Made by a program: the position numbers and the translations under genes. 64,000 bases of DNA, taken from Cordylochernes scorpioides (lineage: Eukaryota; Arthropoda; Arachnida; Pseudoscorpiones; Chernetidae). Under the pieces are notes generated by a model. That model ran no database searches. It was not told the origin of the DNA and saw only the letters and a list, made by a program, of their open reading frames with translations. The DNA lies in contig CP092870.1 in the NCBI GenBank assembly GCA_030710605.1, forward strand, positions 90,087,993 through 90,151,992, written 5' to 3'. Shown one piece after another: positions 39,028-51,583 of the stretch (the stretch's first letter is position 1; every line of letters starts with the position of its first letter).

Positions 39028-39649
39028 AATATGTTTATTCTTGATGGTAGTATTTGGTATTAAAAATATATTATAGAAATTTCGGATTATCACATAAAAA
39101 TTATGTTTATATAAACTGTTATTATATTTACAAAAACATTTTTATATTATCATGTGAAACACGCATTGAAAACTATATATATATATTCCCATCAGTGAAA
39201 TTCCACAAAATTTAATTATTTTCTTTTGACCAAATCTCCCACGTAGAAAATTGTAAAGTTTGTCTAACTCCCCGTGTATACTATTAAAATATTCTCTGAT
39301 AAAATAATTTCTAAAACAGGAGCTGTAATTAAGTTAATCCCGGGCCAAAAGTTTAATTGGAGCGAGACATAAATAGGGTGAATTGTCCCGTAATTAACAT
39401 TATCTTGAAAACACAAAATTAATTAACCAGCTTTCACCTTGATTGTTATCCTGGTGATTGAGAGACGCTCTTATCTTTTAGGCTTAGATGAATACAGTAT
39501 GTTGGGGGGAGAGTCACCTTCAAATTCTCTTATCTACCAACACAACAACTGAAATTCGCAAATTTCATCACTTTCATTTATTCACTAATAAAACACCTTT
39601 GTTTTTTTTAATATTGTAAAAAAAAAATAATTATTATTATCAAAATGTC
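39028..39649. other. AT-rich spacer
   Basis: No ORF or repeat recognised. Confidence 0.4.
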
Positions 39650-40115
39650 AAGTGGAAAATTAGGAAAGACAAACTTCAGAATGACAGCAATTTATTTAAT
39701 GCAAATACAAACTATGAATGATAAACAAAAGATAAGCTATGAGGGAAGTTTACAGAGTAGTAAAATATAAACATAAAAATATATAATATGAAAAATATGT
39801 CCAGGGTAGCCTAGTAGACATGGCATCTGCCCGGTAAGCGGAATACTGTGGGTTCGATTCTCATCCCTGGAAACTTTTATTTTTCCGTTTATCATTACTC
39901 TTCACAATTCATCCTTTCATACCTCATCATTAAGGTTAGAAATAATCATTATTTCGCCTTAAAATAAATTTTGATTTTTCGTTGAAAAGAAACACATGCG
40001 GGATAATTTTCAAATGTTGTTTTACAATCACAAGCCGCATTATATTATATTGTATTATAAAAATGATACTCTGTTAATAAAATAATAAATACTTTGTTAC
40101 AATATCAACAATTCT
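39650..40115. repeat. Dispersed repeat family B, third copy
   Basis: 39655-39798 (AGACAAACTTCAGAATGACAG...GGAAGTTTACAGAGTAG) and about 40060-40115 (TGTTAATAAAATAATAAATAC) match the copies near 6000 and 6515. A tRNA-like sequence lies between the two parts. Confidence 0.45.
39800..39871 (+). tRNA. tRNA-like gene, anticodon position GGT (Thr)
   Basis: 72 nt fold as a cloverleaf. The 7-bp acceptor TCCAGGG/CCCTGGA is perfect. D arm is GCCT...TGGC with one mismatch. Anticodon arm TCTGC/GCGGA has loop CCGGTAA. There is a 5-nt variable region. T arm GTGGG/CTCAT has loop TTCGATT. A box B-like GGTTCGATTC and a downstream T4 (39875-39878) suit RNA polymerase III. Odd points: position 33 is C rather than T, the D loop lacks GG, and Thr-GGT tRNAs are rare in eukaryotes. 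It may be a pseudogene or the head of a tRNA-derived SINE. Confidence 0.55.
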
Positions 40116-40640
40116 CAAAGATTGTTGGAAAATTTTAAAATATTGAACTTAACCATTACACTGGAGAATTCCCGTGATAGTAGGCCTTTCCTCAAAGATG
40201 CCACTCATACTCTACTCCAATATGATGTATTACCGCGCCATCTGTTATCATAAATTGAAACTATTTTTGACGCATATGATTATTTTAAAAATAAAACAAT
40301 TTTCAGGTTCCCTAAACTAAAGAGAAGCATTTTTATTTTTATACACAAGTATATACTTGTATAAATTTTTAAATTTTTCTGTCGCTTACTGTGATGTAAA
40401 AATTAGTGAGAGGGCCTGTCTCATCAGTGAGAAACCCTTTTAACGATTTCTCCAATTTAATCTCTCATACCGCTCCAATAAAGTTATGTTCTCTTTATTT
40501 GTCTTGAGACTTCATTTTTATATTTGTGCCTCAATAATTTTTCTTCACTTCTCTATAAACCTTTGTATATGCTCCACATTGTATTTCTTTTTGGTTTTTA
40601 CTTCAATTGCATCTGACATGATAACTATGTTGGATAGGGG
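40116..40640. repeat. Spacer with decayed foldback MITE
   Basis: About 40210-40450 keeps GCGCCATCTGTTATCA, TGAAACTATTTTTGACGC and CTGTCTCATCAGTGAGAA, blocks of the 3389 foldback family. No gene. Confidence 0.45.
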
Positions 40641-41004
40641 CTACCTATATTGTGAGTACATCACATTTCTACAAAAGAGAAAGCAGTTATACTTATGCAC
40701 TTACAAGGTGTCGTAGTCCCGTTTTATTACTCGTACTCACTATTGGGGCTGGAATTGAACAAGAACCGAGGGAAATGAGAACATTCGACGGTCACTCAGT
40801 AGACGCCTTTTTCATTAACGACCCAAATTTGGTAGTTTGTCACGAATTATTAGACGTGTGGATCCACACAACTAGGTATAACTCTGTCTATGGGAGCCTA
40901 CTGAGTCATTCAATGTCCTGGCATACAGAACTATGTACATAACCCCTTCTTCTGGACGAAACGCAAAACTGCCCAGATTAGCTCTAAATCTATATGCATG
41001 ACCT
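40641..41004. other. Unassigned; weak family C similarity
   Basis: A 96-codon ORF (40652-40942) has no known domain. Its first third overlaps a family C-like block (TACTCGTACTCACTATTGGGG), so I treat it as fortuitous. Confidence 0.3.
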
Positions 41005-41435
41005 TGGGCTGCTGGAGCGTACAGAAGTCTCTAGCGAAGTAAATTTTTCCTCTGAATCAATCAATGCACATAAATAAGACTCACGTAGAGTACAGAAGTC
41101 TTTAGCCAAGTAGGTTTTGTCTCTAAATAAATCAATGCACATAACGAAGACTCACAGAGAGAACAGAAGTCTTTAGCAGAGTAGGTTATGTCTCTGAATC
41201 AATATATGCACATAACATGAAGACTCCCGGAGAGCACAGAAGTGTCTTTAGCTAAGGAAAGTTTTCTCTGGATCAATAAATGCACATATCTAGGATTCCT
41301 GGAGTATACAGAAGTATCTCTAGCCAAGTAGGTTTTCTCTGAACCAATCCATGCACATAACTAGGTGTCCTGGAGAGTACAGAAGTATACCAACAGTCCA
41401 GGTTTTCTATAAATCCATCCATGCACATCACCCGG
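41005..41435. repeat. Minisatellite, six units of about 66-70 bp
   Basis: Units contain GTACAGAAGTCTTTAGCCAA, GTAGGTTTTGTCTCTGAATC and AATCAATGCACATAA. Sequence diverges from left to right. Confidence 0.85.
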
Positions 41436-42944
41436 ACTGCACGGATAACTCCAACCAACAAGACAGGAATCTATTCAAGGATGGGTACGGACTGCCAAAT
41501 ATTTATAAGCCAGAAGGGAGGGTTAAGACGGGAAATGACGTCATGGCACTTCCGGCACGGTCAGCTGGCGAAGTCTTCACACGAGATATCCGAGGTTTAG
41601 AGAGAGTGGAGGGGGGAATTTAATCTTCTTAGTGGAGGACCTGGTATCATCCAACCTGTACCTGATGGATCACTGGGGGTCGTGACGGCTTTATACCTCG
41701 ATTGTGTGAGCTCCTCCTGGCAATGTTGTTGTTGTGGTGTCCAATGACTCAGATGTGTCTACATGCATCTCTATCACAACAAATGATGGTAATAAATCAA
41801 TAAAATAATCCCTTGTAACAATAATAAGGTTAAAATATTAGTTTCCTAAGTTTCTTCTAAACAAATTTTGTATTCCTGAGAAAGCTAGAGATATGAATTG
41901 AAAATTCTTTTTAAACGAACTTATCCCTTGGAAAAATAGTATAAGCGTGAAATTGAACTGAAATCAGGTTGATATAGTAAGAAAAATACATCTCCAGATC
42001 GTCAAACTAAAATTTGCTGATGGCTTGCGCTATCTGTAGTTGATATTTATTCCGACAGATGGCGCGCGGCGTCAGCAACTTTTAGTTGCACAATCAGGAG
42101 AGGTTTTAAAAATATTCCCTGAAGCCTGCTATTTTCACCTCTAGATATGGCAGTATTCAAGGTAGAAACATGTACTTTTGGTTATTTGAACGGTATTATG
42201 GCATTAATATCTTGACACGCAAACATGGCTATGAAAAAATCAGGTAATCATTTTATAATTGCTAAAAGGTTTGTGGATAATTTTAAAACTATATTATGCA
42301 AATTTACTCGACATATCTATATTGGCCACCATAGCTTCTCTTTAAGGTCTCTTTTCTATCGTTTTACCCGTTAGGTATGTTGAGAAAAGTCTTCAGCACG
42401 AATGCTAGCTTGGTATTCTCTACTACAATAAAGAAAAACTATTTGCTATCCATTATAGCTATTGTGTTTTGAAAAGTGGTTGTTGAAACGAAGATAGGGA
42501 GGTCATTTCAATTAATTAAAAACAAACTATTTTTTTTGTGGAAATAGATTTTTCTTGAAATTATTCTTTTAATTACCTAATATGAGGATGAATTATACTA
42601 TTTTTTTTTTAAATCATTAAACTCGATTTTAAAGCAAAAAACATGACTGCTATCCGAATAGTCGCAGAGAAATAAGGGTGCATTTAATAAATGTATTTTT
42701 ATTGATTTTTTGAAAATGAGAGAGACTTTTTTAACACACAGATGAAACAAAAGAATGTATATAGTTCTATTTCTAAATAAAGGCAAAATTTGCCAAGTAT
42801 AATTAAAAATATATATATAGTTTGAAATTTATATAGCACACATTTTTACAACCACAAAAAGAATAATTGGAAATTTTTGAAAGGTCTGGCTCAACATAGT
42901 TTTAAAGCCTCCCAGTGTACTTTGTTTTACTAAACTCTTATATA
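41436..42944. other. Spacer with small repeats
   Basis: 41500-41720 is GC-richer but unassigned. 41722-41790 (GTTGTTGTGGTGTCCAATGA, CATGCATCTCTATCACA) recurs at 61472-61555. 42012-42105 is a copy of the 645-735 dyad repeat. The rest is AT-rich without ORFs of note. Confidence 0.4.
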
Positions 42945-43149
42945 CGCTAATAGACAAAACTTGAGGAAGTTGTACCTTTTAGCATGTATATCGAGATTCA
43001 GACCAATAACTCTGAAATTTATTTGATACATTTATTGAAGACACACGAGGTAACCAAAGGTAAACAAAACAGCCTCTATTTCCTTAAAAAAAAGACAACC
43101 GTTTACATCAAATGTTTTCTACTTACTTAAGTTTTGTGTATGAGTGTAT
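42944..43149. repeat. Tc1-like MITE
   Basis: TATACGCTAATAGACAAAAC to GTTTTGTGTATGAGTGTA, with GAAGACACACGAGGTAACC inside; flanked by TA-like bases. Confidence 0.7.
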
Positions 43150-44097
43150 TTAGATTACCATAAACGGAAATGATGATTCTATAGACAATAGATAAAAAGG
43201 GGAATGTAACTATTGTTTATAATTTGTAACTAAAGATAAAAGTATGTACTCTTTTATTTTTAATTCTCTTCATTTTAGAAATCGTTACCCCCACATCGTT
43301 TAGTTTACAATAAAAAAATATATCATTTTTCACCCTTTCAACACGCGTTCCTACTCTTCTTTCTTCCAATTTTCTTTCGCTAAATATGAATTACTTCAAT
43401 ATTCTACCGCGACCTTCCGAAGAGATGAATAGAATGGGAGAGAACATGACATTTGAAGAATTCCTAAGGGAGTAAATGATCAAATTTCACAGGAACGTGA
43501 CGCATGAATAGCCATGATTTATAGGAGTGGGGGTAATGGGTTTCACGTGGGGTGGGAGGGTGGCGCTGTGAGATTGAATGACGGTCGAGCCATTATGCAA
43601 TAGAGTTGATATGCAAATGATTGATATAACCCTCCTATCATACGATCTGACAAAGATATATTTATATTGAATACTTCCCGTATTTATGCCACACTATTAT
43701 CTTTTATCATATTAGATGTCGTTCTTTTCATTCTCAATGAATAAAATTACCGAGGGGATTGATTGATCATAAGAACAATTGGTTGGTAAGAGCGAATCTT
43801 TTAATTTTGGAAAATATGTAAAATTTCTCCTTCGACCATGCCCCTCTTCAACAGACTATAGAGATTCATTATTACAGGATTGAGGATTTCGACAAATTAC
43901 AGAAAATCATATAACGCCGCAACTCTTTTTTTATTCACCTGATCAAAGGAAACTTTCGGGAAAGTCCTTCTTGACCTAACTAAAACGTATAAACAAGGCA
44001 ACGGAGAAAGAGATTTTATAGTATTTTTAAAGTCGAATCCATATCAATCTCCCACATACATTTTAAAAAAGGAATTTACATATAGAGATATTAGATA
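43150..44097. other. Spacer, nothing recognised
   Basis: No ORF, RNA gene or repeat partner found. Confidence 0.4.
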
Positions 44098-44108
44098 ATA
44101 AAAAGGCA

Positions 44109-44883
44109 TGTGATGATTTAAGACCATGGAATTGTTGTAAATAGTCTAGATATCTCCTACCACATGTTCCACCCCATGACTGTATATAACTCCTTATGTA
44201 CTGCACATAGAAAGCCTCAACTAACATCAATCTGTACCGCGTAAGAATCTAATAAAGTATCGCAACTGTACAGATAGAAGGAATGGAGACCAACAGGAGA
44301 AAGTTAAGGTTAAAACTAATCAGGCTTAGGACAGAAGTCGAAGCAAGGCCTAGCAAAAGAGGCTTAAAACCAGCCCAACTATAAATAATTTACAAGTCAA
44401 TACTTCCTGACAGGACAGGGCGTATCTGATAACGCAGAAACCATAAAAGCTAAGAGTAACGCCCCGTATTTCCGTAGCAAGGCCGGATATATATCCTCCG
44501 TCAAAGAGATAAGCCAGGCCCAATCAGAAGACAATACCTAAGTAGGTCAACCAATAGCCTACGGCCACGTGAAAAAGTCCCACCAATTAGGAAAGAATCA
44601 CCTAAATAGGTCAGCCAATTAGAAAGAAGCAAGGTCGTGGTGTTAAATCGAGAACCTAGAATTGCCAGTCTTCACTTGGATCCCAACGGTAACACTTGCT
44701 CTAAAATCTCTCTCCCCTCATCCCATTCCTTCTTGACGTCAGACGCTTTTAGTGGAATCTCTGTTTGTTTATTTCACCTTTGGCCCAGCTGTGTCGCCTT
44801 CCACCACGACTGCACGGTAGAGTTGACATCGAGGGTCGTCTAGCATCAGGTAACACTGGTCCCAGAGGTCCCAAGATATCACA
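44109..44883 (+). repeat. 5' LTR of element 3
   Basis: Carries CTAATAAAG (about 44249), a possible polyadenylation signal, and TATATATCC. The segment with CAATACTTCCTGACA is the unit that is repeated in tandem in element 1's LTR. Confidence 0.9.
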
Positions 44884-44899
44884 GACTCCCCCGTAACGA

Positions 44900-44914
44900 A
44901 GAGTCGACAGGATA
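44900..44914 (+). promoter_or_regulatory. Primer-binding-site motif of element 3
   Basis: AGAGTCGACAGGATA, lying about 17 bases after the LTR end rather than adjacent to it; same core as elements 1 and 2. Confidence 0.5.
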
Positions 44915-44964
44915 GTGGACGCCAAGGTACAAGTAAGCAAGTAGACCACTGTCTGTACAGAAAG

Positions 44965-45963
44965 ATGGAACAGGGAAGAGAGGAGAATCCAAAGGAACCA
45001 ATGGAGTCCGATCCCGACTCCGAAAGTGGGGAAAACACCACTATTCCGAAGAAAGAAACCACCCTCGGTAGGACGCAGGAAATTGTCCCCGGCCAGGAAG
45101 ACGTCACACCCCCGCCGCCGGTGTCAGATGTCCTGGGGAGTTTAGCCAGGACGATATATCAGCTCTCCTCGGCGACAGGACTTTCGCGGGATGTGGAGCT
45201 ACCGCGTTACGATGGTTCGTACGAGGCGCAGAGCTTCTTCGACAACTACGACGCCCAAGCTGATCTGGCCCAAATACACTACACCGACAGACTGAGAAGG
45301 CTTCCCAACCTCCTACAAGGTAAGGCCCTGCACTACTTCCGCAGCCTAAAATTAGACAAATTATATTACGTTGACGCAAGGCAGGCCCTGATAGACCTCT
45401 TTCCTGAAACCACAAACGCATCATTTGCCCAATTCTTGGCCATTAAGTTGACAGATCGCTCCTCGTTAGAGGAATATTATCAAAAAAAGACGGTGTGTGG
45501 CCTACAGCTGAACCTTCCCCACAAAATCCTTTTAGAATCCCTGACTGATGGGTTACCCGTCGCTGATCAGCGCATTGTCGCTGCCGTGCAACCGAACACC
45601 CTCCAAGCGTGGTATAGTGTAGTATCGCGCGTAAGAGGAACCCACAGTGCGTCGCAAGTGTGCCAACAGACGACCAGAACAACGCCCAACCCTTCCTTCG
45701 CACCGTCACCGAGGTACAGTGCTCCGCGACCATGGTCAGCGCGACCCAACTACTCTGCCAATCCACCCCCTTCATCCTGCAGGTATTGTGGCGCCATGCA
45801 CTGGCACGCCCAGTGCCCCAAACGGCCTGCACAGAGCCGTCCAAGACCTGTGTACCGAGCCACAACTTATCCGCAGCACGACAGAACTGTGTTGTCCTCT
45901 CCCGCACCCTTCCAAGTTAACAACACGCGAGCGCATGTTACCTGCTCCCCCGACCATCTCTAA
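44965..45963 (+). CDS. Gypsy-type Gag, element 3
   Basis: 332 codons with no defect. Acidic N-terminus, then the Gag core (ARQALIDLFPETTNASFAQF, GLQLNLPHKILLESLTDGLP, QAWYSVVSRV). A zinc knuckle CRYCGAMHWHAQC with the same C-x2-C-x3-H-x4-C spacing as the other two elements is near residue 272, followed by a basic tail. It is more diverged from Gag 1 and 2 than those are from each other. Survival of gag while pol decays suggests Gag supply, or cis packaging, was under selection in the lineage that spread. Confidence 0.9.
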   Translation: MEQGREENPKEPMESDPDSESGENTTIPKKETTLGRTQEIVPGQEDVTPPPPVSDVLGSLARTIYQLSSATGLSRDVELPRYDGSYEAQSFFDNYDAQADLAQIHYTDRLRRLPNLLQGKALHYFRSLKLDKLYYVDARQALIDLFPETTNASFAQFLAIKLTDRSSLEEYYQKKTVCGLQLNLPHKILLESLTDGLPVADQRIVAAVQPNTLQAWYSVVSRVRGTHSASQVCQQTTRTTPNPSFAPSPRYSAPRPWSARPNYSANPPPSSCRYCGAMHWHAQCPKRPAQSRPRPVYRATTYPQHDRTVLSSPAPFQVNNTRAHVTCSPDHL

Positions 45964-46099
45964 ACCACGAGCCCAGCGCAAACAATGAACTCTGACCTTC
46001 CCAAGGATCCTCCAACCATGGCACAAGACCAGGACTGTCCCGACATACAAGACAGCACAACAGTAGGTTCCTCCATACATAACTTTTGTTGAACTATTG

Positions 46100-47440
46100 C
46101 TCGTTCGAGCTGAACACACTGTCCAATAATGTAAACCTACTCTACTACTTGATACAGAAGCATCTATCGCTATAATTAGGCAGAATACTTTAAAATAATA
46201 GAAATCAGTTTGTAAAAGAAAAATACCTGTCCATCCATTTAACTTAACTATTAACGCCATATCTAACAATGTTTTCACCATAGGTTATATCTTTTTAAAC
46301 GTAAAAATAGTTAACATAACGCAGAATCTAAAATTCCATATTATAGATACCCCCTTGCCTTTTATCATATTATCCCTTAACTCCATAAAAAGATTTCTAC
46401 TAATTATAAACTGTTCTCAGCTACTCCTGTATCAAGATAATGTACCTCTACCAACTACCTTGTACAAATTCACCTCGTGCAAGCAACACGTGTCCCATGG
46501 ACAGGTTAATAAAACTGTCCCATTTACTAAATTTTTCCCTCCTGGAACAGGTTGCTCACACGTGGTGAACTCCAACATTCTTATTTAATCTTATTGTAAT
46601 GTTCCTAATCCCATTTTCAACGCCCCTATGTCCTTTTCTTTCATATCTTTGGACAGAAGTAACTTAAATCACAGCCTTCCAAAACTATTCCAATCGTTAA
46701 ATTCCCACATAACTACACCCCTTCCTTTTACACGCATAGTTAAATATCGACAAATCACTCTCAACAAAATAAACAACACCCTCTCACATCACTTTTTCCA
46801 ATTGACGACAATTTTTAATGCGCGACTTATCACCCAAATCCAATTTCGAGCTACACAAGCTGCATCACGTCGCCCTACTAAACACACACAATCTTTTTTT
46901 TTCTCACATTAAACGTGTCATATCCACTAATAATATAAAAATTATCGATATGTTCGTACAACCAGCAACCATGACTTTAGTAATTTGTTATTCTTAGTGT
47001 AACAGGTTAGATTTTGTACAAAACAGAGACTTCACGCGACACCTTTTCATTTACAATTTTTTCGCTTCGTGTCACAGCGCCACACCACTAAACTCTTTCA
47101 ATTTTCAGGCCAAAGACGCCTTCACCACGCCTGTGACACATTTATTTAACCACACATTGTTCACGTCGATAGTCGCAATTTCACTCAATTCTAACCTGAT
47201 ATCATTGAATAACATTTTTACTAAGTCCGCCAAAAACCATTCGATTTAATAACAGATACAATATCCGAATTTTCGAAATACAAACACAAATCTAACAAAT
47301 GCTTGAACACACGGAATAATTCAACCTCTGTATCTCCCTATGTCAATCCCATAACGCTTGTCACCAAACGTGACAAATCAAAACGCTTTTGTGTTTACAA
47401 TTTTAGAAATAATATCTCCGAACGTAGTTCGAATTAACTT
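46100..47440 (+). pseudogene. Pol remnants of element 3
   Basis: Protease start at 46145-46175 reads LLDTEASIAII, with Glu in place of the Gly of DTG, and stops follow within 20 codons. The protease end is recognisable at about 46325-46450 (TPLPFIILSLNSIKRF). An RT fragment at about 47330-47410 reads NPITLVTKRDKSKRFCV, equivalent to the first RT block of element 2. I find no RT palm, RNase H or integrase after this. Confidence 0.7.
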
Positions 47441-49394
47441 CCAATAAGTTGAAAGAAAGCAAGCAGCCTCGCAAAAGGCCTCCCTGACCTACATCCGGAA
47501 TCGCATTAAAAATAGCTTCGCTCCCCCTCGCCCCCCCGAGCAAACAAACAGCCGACATCTTGTTTATGGCCCGTCACCAGGTCTAGATTCTCTCGCCCTC
47601 AATTAACTTGTCAACTTAACATCGACACTTAGATCCAAGGACAACATTTTACTTACAAAAATCACACACACCCACATAAGTTTAAAAAAAAAAAAATCGA
47701 CAACATTAGGACTCAGTTAGTTTCACAGCTGGAAACAATGTGATCCACGAGTCGCGTCAAACATAAAACAAATTCGATAAGTTAGAAAAACTTAGGCCAA
47801 CAAGACCAAAGATATCAATCGAGGACAATTTAAAGCTCTCTCTACCCATCCTAAAAGAAAAAAAAAAAAACAGGAACATTACGTTTGGCCTACAACTTTC
47901 CATTCTTTCACGATATATAATTTCTATATATAATCTTACTTGCTCTTCCTTCTCGATGAACATTTTTAAAAAAATTTTTCATTTTAATATCCTTTATATA
48001 ATCATTATATAGCTCTTATAATTGTTTTTTTTTTACGCCAACCAATTAGTTTAGATTATTGTATTTTTTTATTTTTCTTTACCAAAACTTATTTACTTTT
48101 GCTTTATGACTCTATTTTATAATCAACTTTATATTTTATCTTTCATATCATATCTAATAATCTCAAGTTTATATTTCATGTTTATATCACTAATTTGCAT
48201 TTTGTCATTTTATATTTTCTCTCACTTTATAAATTAGATGTTTTTTTTTTTTTTTTACATGGTTTCATCTTCCGCTACCATGTCAATGCTATCGAGTATA
48301 TTATTGCTCATTATTAATTTTCATTTAATATTTTCACTTTCTATAACCCCTTATATACTGCTGTAGTGTGTAAATCTTTGTATCATATCATCACTATTTT
48401 TACTTTTTTTTTAAGATTACTTTGCATTTAACTTCGCAATTCTATTTTCGATTTTTTAAATCCTTTTAACGCTATATGCAAAGCCTTAATTTCGCAATTT
48501 CATATCTCAATGATATATTCTTTTATAATCAAACTAAAAATCATGATCTAAAAACAGGGCAATCTTCAATAACCTCTTAAACAACCACTTTAAAGGTTAC
48601 TTCTTAAGAATTACTAACATTCCTTTTCCGCAGGAACTTTTAACTCCTTCGCAGGCTAGATTTGACCTCCTTTGATTTCGTAATTAACAATCTTGACACA
48701 CCGTCCCCCAGATTTACCTTATCCCAACTTCTGGCTTGGATACGTGCAAATTGTATTTTTTTTTATTATTCCAGGGCACTCTCATGCCACACGCTGGCAC
48801 ATTTTTTTTTTATTTTACTCTTTTTCTCGCTAAGCCCCTGACGACTCTAATTAAAACTTTGATTTCTGGTCACTGATCTTCGCCTTCATTTATCCTGCAT
48901 GCGTACGTCTTAACGACTAATTTCTAAAACCCATAACAATCCCCTTATCTTACTTTTCGATTGTGGTACTGTAACTTTATTAGGTCCTTAAATTTACATG
49001 TGAAACATGGCCTAGGTTTTCCGCGCCGTGCACATTAAATGGTTTGGGACTTGAGTCAAAGTGACATTGCCGCAACCAAGTAATAACTAACCCCTCAACC
49101 CTTTCTAACGCCCATCACGAAGAGATCATGATTTACCCATCCAATCATTTATATTTTTACCTATAATCATTATATGTTCTCTATTAAATATTTTATTCAT
49201 ATTTTTATTTTTACTTGTATGTTTAGTATTAGTTGTTTATGCTTTATTATCTCTTATGGATATACAGAAATCAACCCCATGTTATATACCAACTCACTTT
49301 AATTAATTTTTAAAAAATTACTTCCTTAATAAGAGTCTTCCTATTCCGCTCTCTTAAATCCCTCCATATGAACCCTCTCACATCCGGGGCCATC
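47441..49394 (+). other. Element 3 3' region, non-coding
   Basis: Mostly T-rich sequence without ORFs, ending CCGGGGCCATC directly before the LTR, comparable with the G-run before element 2's 3' LTR. Confidence 0.5.
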
Positions 49395-50169
49395 TGTGAT
49401 GATTTAAGACCATGGAATTGTTGTAAATAGTCTAGATATCTCCTACCACATGTTCCACCCCATGACTGTATATAACTCCTTATGTACTGCACATTAAAAG
49501 CCTCAACTAACATCAATCTGTACCGCGTAAGAATCTAATAAAGTATCGCAACTGTACAGATAGAAGGAATGGAGACCAACAGGAGAAAGTTAAGGTTAAA
49601 ACTAATCAGGCTTAGGACAGAAGTCGAAGCAAGGCCTAGCAAAAGAGGCTTAAAACCAGCCCAACTATAAATAATTTACAAGTCAATACTTCCTGACAGG
49701 ACAGGGCGTATCTGATAACGCAGAAACCATAAAAGCTAAGAGTAACGCCCCGTATTTCCGTAGCAAGGCCGGATATATATCCTCCGTCAAAGAGATAAGC
49801 CAGGCCCAATCAGAAGACAATACCTAAGTAGGTCAACCAATAGCCTACGGCCACGTGAAAAAGTCCCACCAATTAGGAAAGAATCACCTAAATAGGTCAG
49901 CCAATTAGAAAGAAGCAAGGTCGTGGTGTTAAATCGAGAACCTAGAATTGCCAGTCTTCACTTGGATCCCAACGGTAACACTTGCTCTAAAATCTCTCTC
50001 TCCTCATCCCATTCCTTCTTGACGTCAGACGCTTTTAGTGGAATCTCTGTTTGTTTATTTCACCTTTGGCCCAGCTGTGTCGCCTTCCACCACGACTGCA
50101 CGGTAGAGTTGACATCGAGGGTCGTCTAGCATCAGGTAACACTGGTCCCAGAGGTCCCAAGATATCACA
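49395..50169 (+). repeat. 3' LTR of element 3
   Basis: Same length as the 5' LTR (offset 5,286 at both ends). Differences seen: CACATTAAAAG versus CACATAGAAAG near 49492, and CTCTCTCC versus CTCTCCCC near 50000. Confidence 0.9.
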
Positions 50170-50395
50170 GGCATATATTGGATTTAATAAAAGATGTATT
50201 TTGCCAACAATTCGGCTGGCTGAACGCCAACCTTTATCGAGGCAATAAATTTTTGTATACACAAACTCAGCGCAGCATAGTGTTATATAGAGATATTTAA
50301 TTAAAAAGGCATATATTGGATCAAAATATAATTTATTTTACCAATATTTCAGTTGTGGCTGAATTCCAACCTTTTTCAAGATATTAAAACATATT
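50170..50395 (-). repeat. Two GGCATATATTGG-family repeats, hammerhead-like
   Basis: 50170-50260 is the continuation of the repeat split by element 3 (its first bases lie at 44098-44108). 50311-50395 is a second, more diverged copy. The minus-strand fold at 50201-50246 has outer TTGCC/GGCAA pairing, long stem II and GAA-rich core. Confidence 0.5.
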
Positions 50396-51580
50396 AAGGT
50401 ATTATACAAAGTATTATAACAGATATATTTTATCAGATATATCATTATATATTATATAAGATCGTGCGTTTAATTATCGAAATTAGTCTTTTTATGTGAC
50501 ATGATTTAGTATCATTTTTCTCTACTTTAAACGTTATTTCAAAGTAGTATTTATGAATCATATTGAAATTGGTATTTTTATTCTTTATATAATATATAAA
50601 GCTATGACGCTTGATATCCTTTTTTTTTGTAATGATCAAATGTTAGCGGTGAAAGAAATGTTCGAATTTATTAGACCGATACATGTTTAGGTTTAATTAT
50701 TCTTGACATTTTCTGTCGTATGTGTGTGACAGCTGATGTCGTAGCAATTAATTTTGCATATAAAATATAAAAGGTGAAAGTATTTTTATCCCATTCTTAA
50801 GAGGATCCCTAAAGAATAGGACAATTTGGGTGGTCCTGAGTGTTGGGACTGGGCCAATTTGTTCAGGCACATCAAGGATTACTGTCACGGACTTGTCACA
50901 GTCTTCCTCAAATAAACAAAAGAAAAAATTGGCGGGAATCTTCCTAGTTAGGCTTAACGCTAGCGTAATCCGTCTGCCCACAATTATCCAGCGTCCAAAT
51001 CAATGTCCATTGGTATGCCAACCGTCTTTTACAAACTTCTAAAATAAGATCTATGGCTTTATATTGTTTTTTTTTTGTTCTTTTTAAGCTCAATTTATGG
51101 CGCCTGAAGGAAAATATGGACAATTTAGTTGAGGTATGGCATACGTTTGCCATATTTTCTTTCTTTTTTTTTTTTAAATCCCCCCCAAAGAAGCTTTTAT
51201 ATTCAATAAAGAATATTTAGTTTGAATTATGTGCATGGCGTGATAATGTATGTGTGAAATATTTTTTGTGAGTGTCAAACTTATAGTTTTTTTCTGCTAT
51301 ATATTATTTTCCGTTTTATATATAGAATATATCTTAATATTGGAGGGGCTTTTAAAATATTATATTCAACTATAAAGCGGATAATATTAAGGCAAATGTA
51401 TACTATATGCTTTGATTTTTAAAAGATAAATACCTCTCTTTTTGGAAATAAAATTATTTTTTGATGTTCGGGATTTTTTAAAATATTATACTAAAATATA
51501 GCGATCATATATATATTTCGGTTTTCGAGTTGTTAAGCGGATTTCTTGAGATATTATTGCAATTATTCGAATGTATGTAA
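50396..51580. other. AT-rich spacer
   Basis: Short ORFs on both strands show no known domain. Confidence 0.4.
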
Positions 51581-51583
51581 ATA

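Larger units (their letters stand above)
44109..50169 (+). mobile_element. Gypsy-type LTR element with gag only (element 3)
   Basis: 6,061 bp. LTRs 44109-44883 and 49395-50169 (775 bp each) start TGTGATG and end ATCACA. A 4-bp target duplication GGCA flanks it (44105-44108, 50170-50173). I count about three differences between the LTRs. Gag is intact but pol is eroded to scattered remnants, so the copy seems to have been defective before it inserted. Insertion split a GGCATATATTGG-family repeat whose other half resumes at 50170. Confidence 0.9.

Noticed and set aside
45104..46281. Antisense ORFs across gag of element 3, up to 169 codons
   Set aside because: They overlap the intact gag and the decayed protease region in shadow frames, with no domain.
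46800..49390. A hidden integrase or RNase H in the 3' half of element 3
   Set aside because: Only the first RT block (about 47330-47410) is recognisable. Downstream reading frames are T-rich with dense stops and no HHCC or DDE motif.
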